In this document: in pieces, positions 5,138 to 5,236 of the stretch
Layout: each line of letters starts with the position of its first letter
How positions within the stretch are numbered: position 1 is the first letter of the stretch
Source of the DNA: an uncultured Bdellovibrio sp.
GTDB taxonomy: Bacteria; Bdellovibrionota; Bdellovibrionia; Bdellovibrionales; Bdellovibrionaceae
Direction: 5' to 3'
Assembly (NCBI GenBank): GCA_946480995.1
Contig: CAMLMF010000216.1
Location: forward strand, 1 to 5,236
Length of the DNA: 5,236 bases
Program-made: the position numbers and the translations under genes
The notes under the pieces: model-generated
The model's database searches: none
What the model was told of the DNA's origin: nothing
The model's input: the letters and a program-made list of their open reading frames with translations, nothing else

Positions 5138-5236
5138 ATCTTTACAAGTACGGGGGCCTCAAACTCAACTTATGGCTGCTGAGACCGTGTATTTCAGCAC
5201 CGGAGCTTGTGGCCAGCCCGGTGTGGGCAGAAAATG
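5138..5236. other. Right-edge sequence without an assignable gene
   Basis: No complete gene is visible. On the plus strand an ATG at 5172 opens a frame of 21 codons running off the right edge, but it has no ribosome binding site. On the minus strand one frame enters from the edge and stops at 5144-5142, which could be the last 30 codons of an upstream gene, but the residues resemble nothing I know. Neither can be decided from this window. Confidence 0.3.

Noticed and set aside
5041..5236. A plus-strand frame open through the start of the metalloprotease gene to the right edge, with protein-like composition around 5059-5170.
   Set aside because: It has no ATG or GTG start in this stretch, overlaps the metalloprotease signal peptide in antisense, and occupies the sequence needed for that gene's promoter.

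Overview
The window holds three protein genes, all on the minus strand and all encoding exported proteins. From right to left (the direction of transcription) they are: an 885-residue zinc metalloprotease lipoprotein (2391-5048), a 467-residue modular secreted protein (834-2237), and a lipoprotein of unknown function whose 3' end is cut off by the left edge (1-597). Two have a lipobox (LSA-C and TSA-C) and one has an ordinary Sec signal peptide, so the neighbourhood is devoted to the cell envelope or the outside of the cell. No RNA gene, mobile element, CRISPR array or origin was seen.

The genes appear to be separate transcription units rather than one operon. A 9-bp G+C-rich hairpin with a T-rich tail (2309-2337) follows the metalloprotease gene. 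An 11-bp hairpin with a long T tract (765-801) follows the modular protein gene. Each gene therefore needs its own promoter in the short gap before it. The gaps are 5049-5236 (at least 188 bp), 2238-2390 (153 bp) and 598-833 (236 bp). Candidate sigma-70-like promoters were found in the first two and none convincing in the third.

The organism is a diderm bacterium of moderate G+C content. Plentiful lipoproteins, a secreted protein built from disulfide-stapled beta modules with a Pro-rich linker, and a large lipid-anchored zinc protease would all suit a predatory Bdellovibrio-type bacterium. This is an inference from style, not from a diagnostic marker gene.

The most interesting non-coding signal is a perfect 10-bp inverted repeat (2240-2249 / 2272-2281) whose downstream arm contains the whole Shine-Dalgarno sequence of the modular protein gene. 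In RNA it would close the ribosome binding site. As DNA it brackets the spacer of a candidate promoter. The most interesting protein signal is the modular protein itself: ten cysteines, two in each of five modules, including three copies of a C-terminal S-N-G...C module that I cannot assign to a named family. Nothing here amounts to a demonstrable new multi-gene system.
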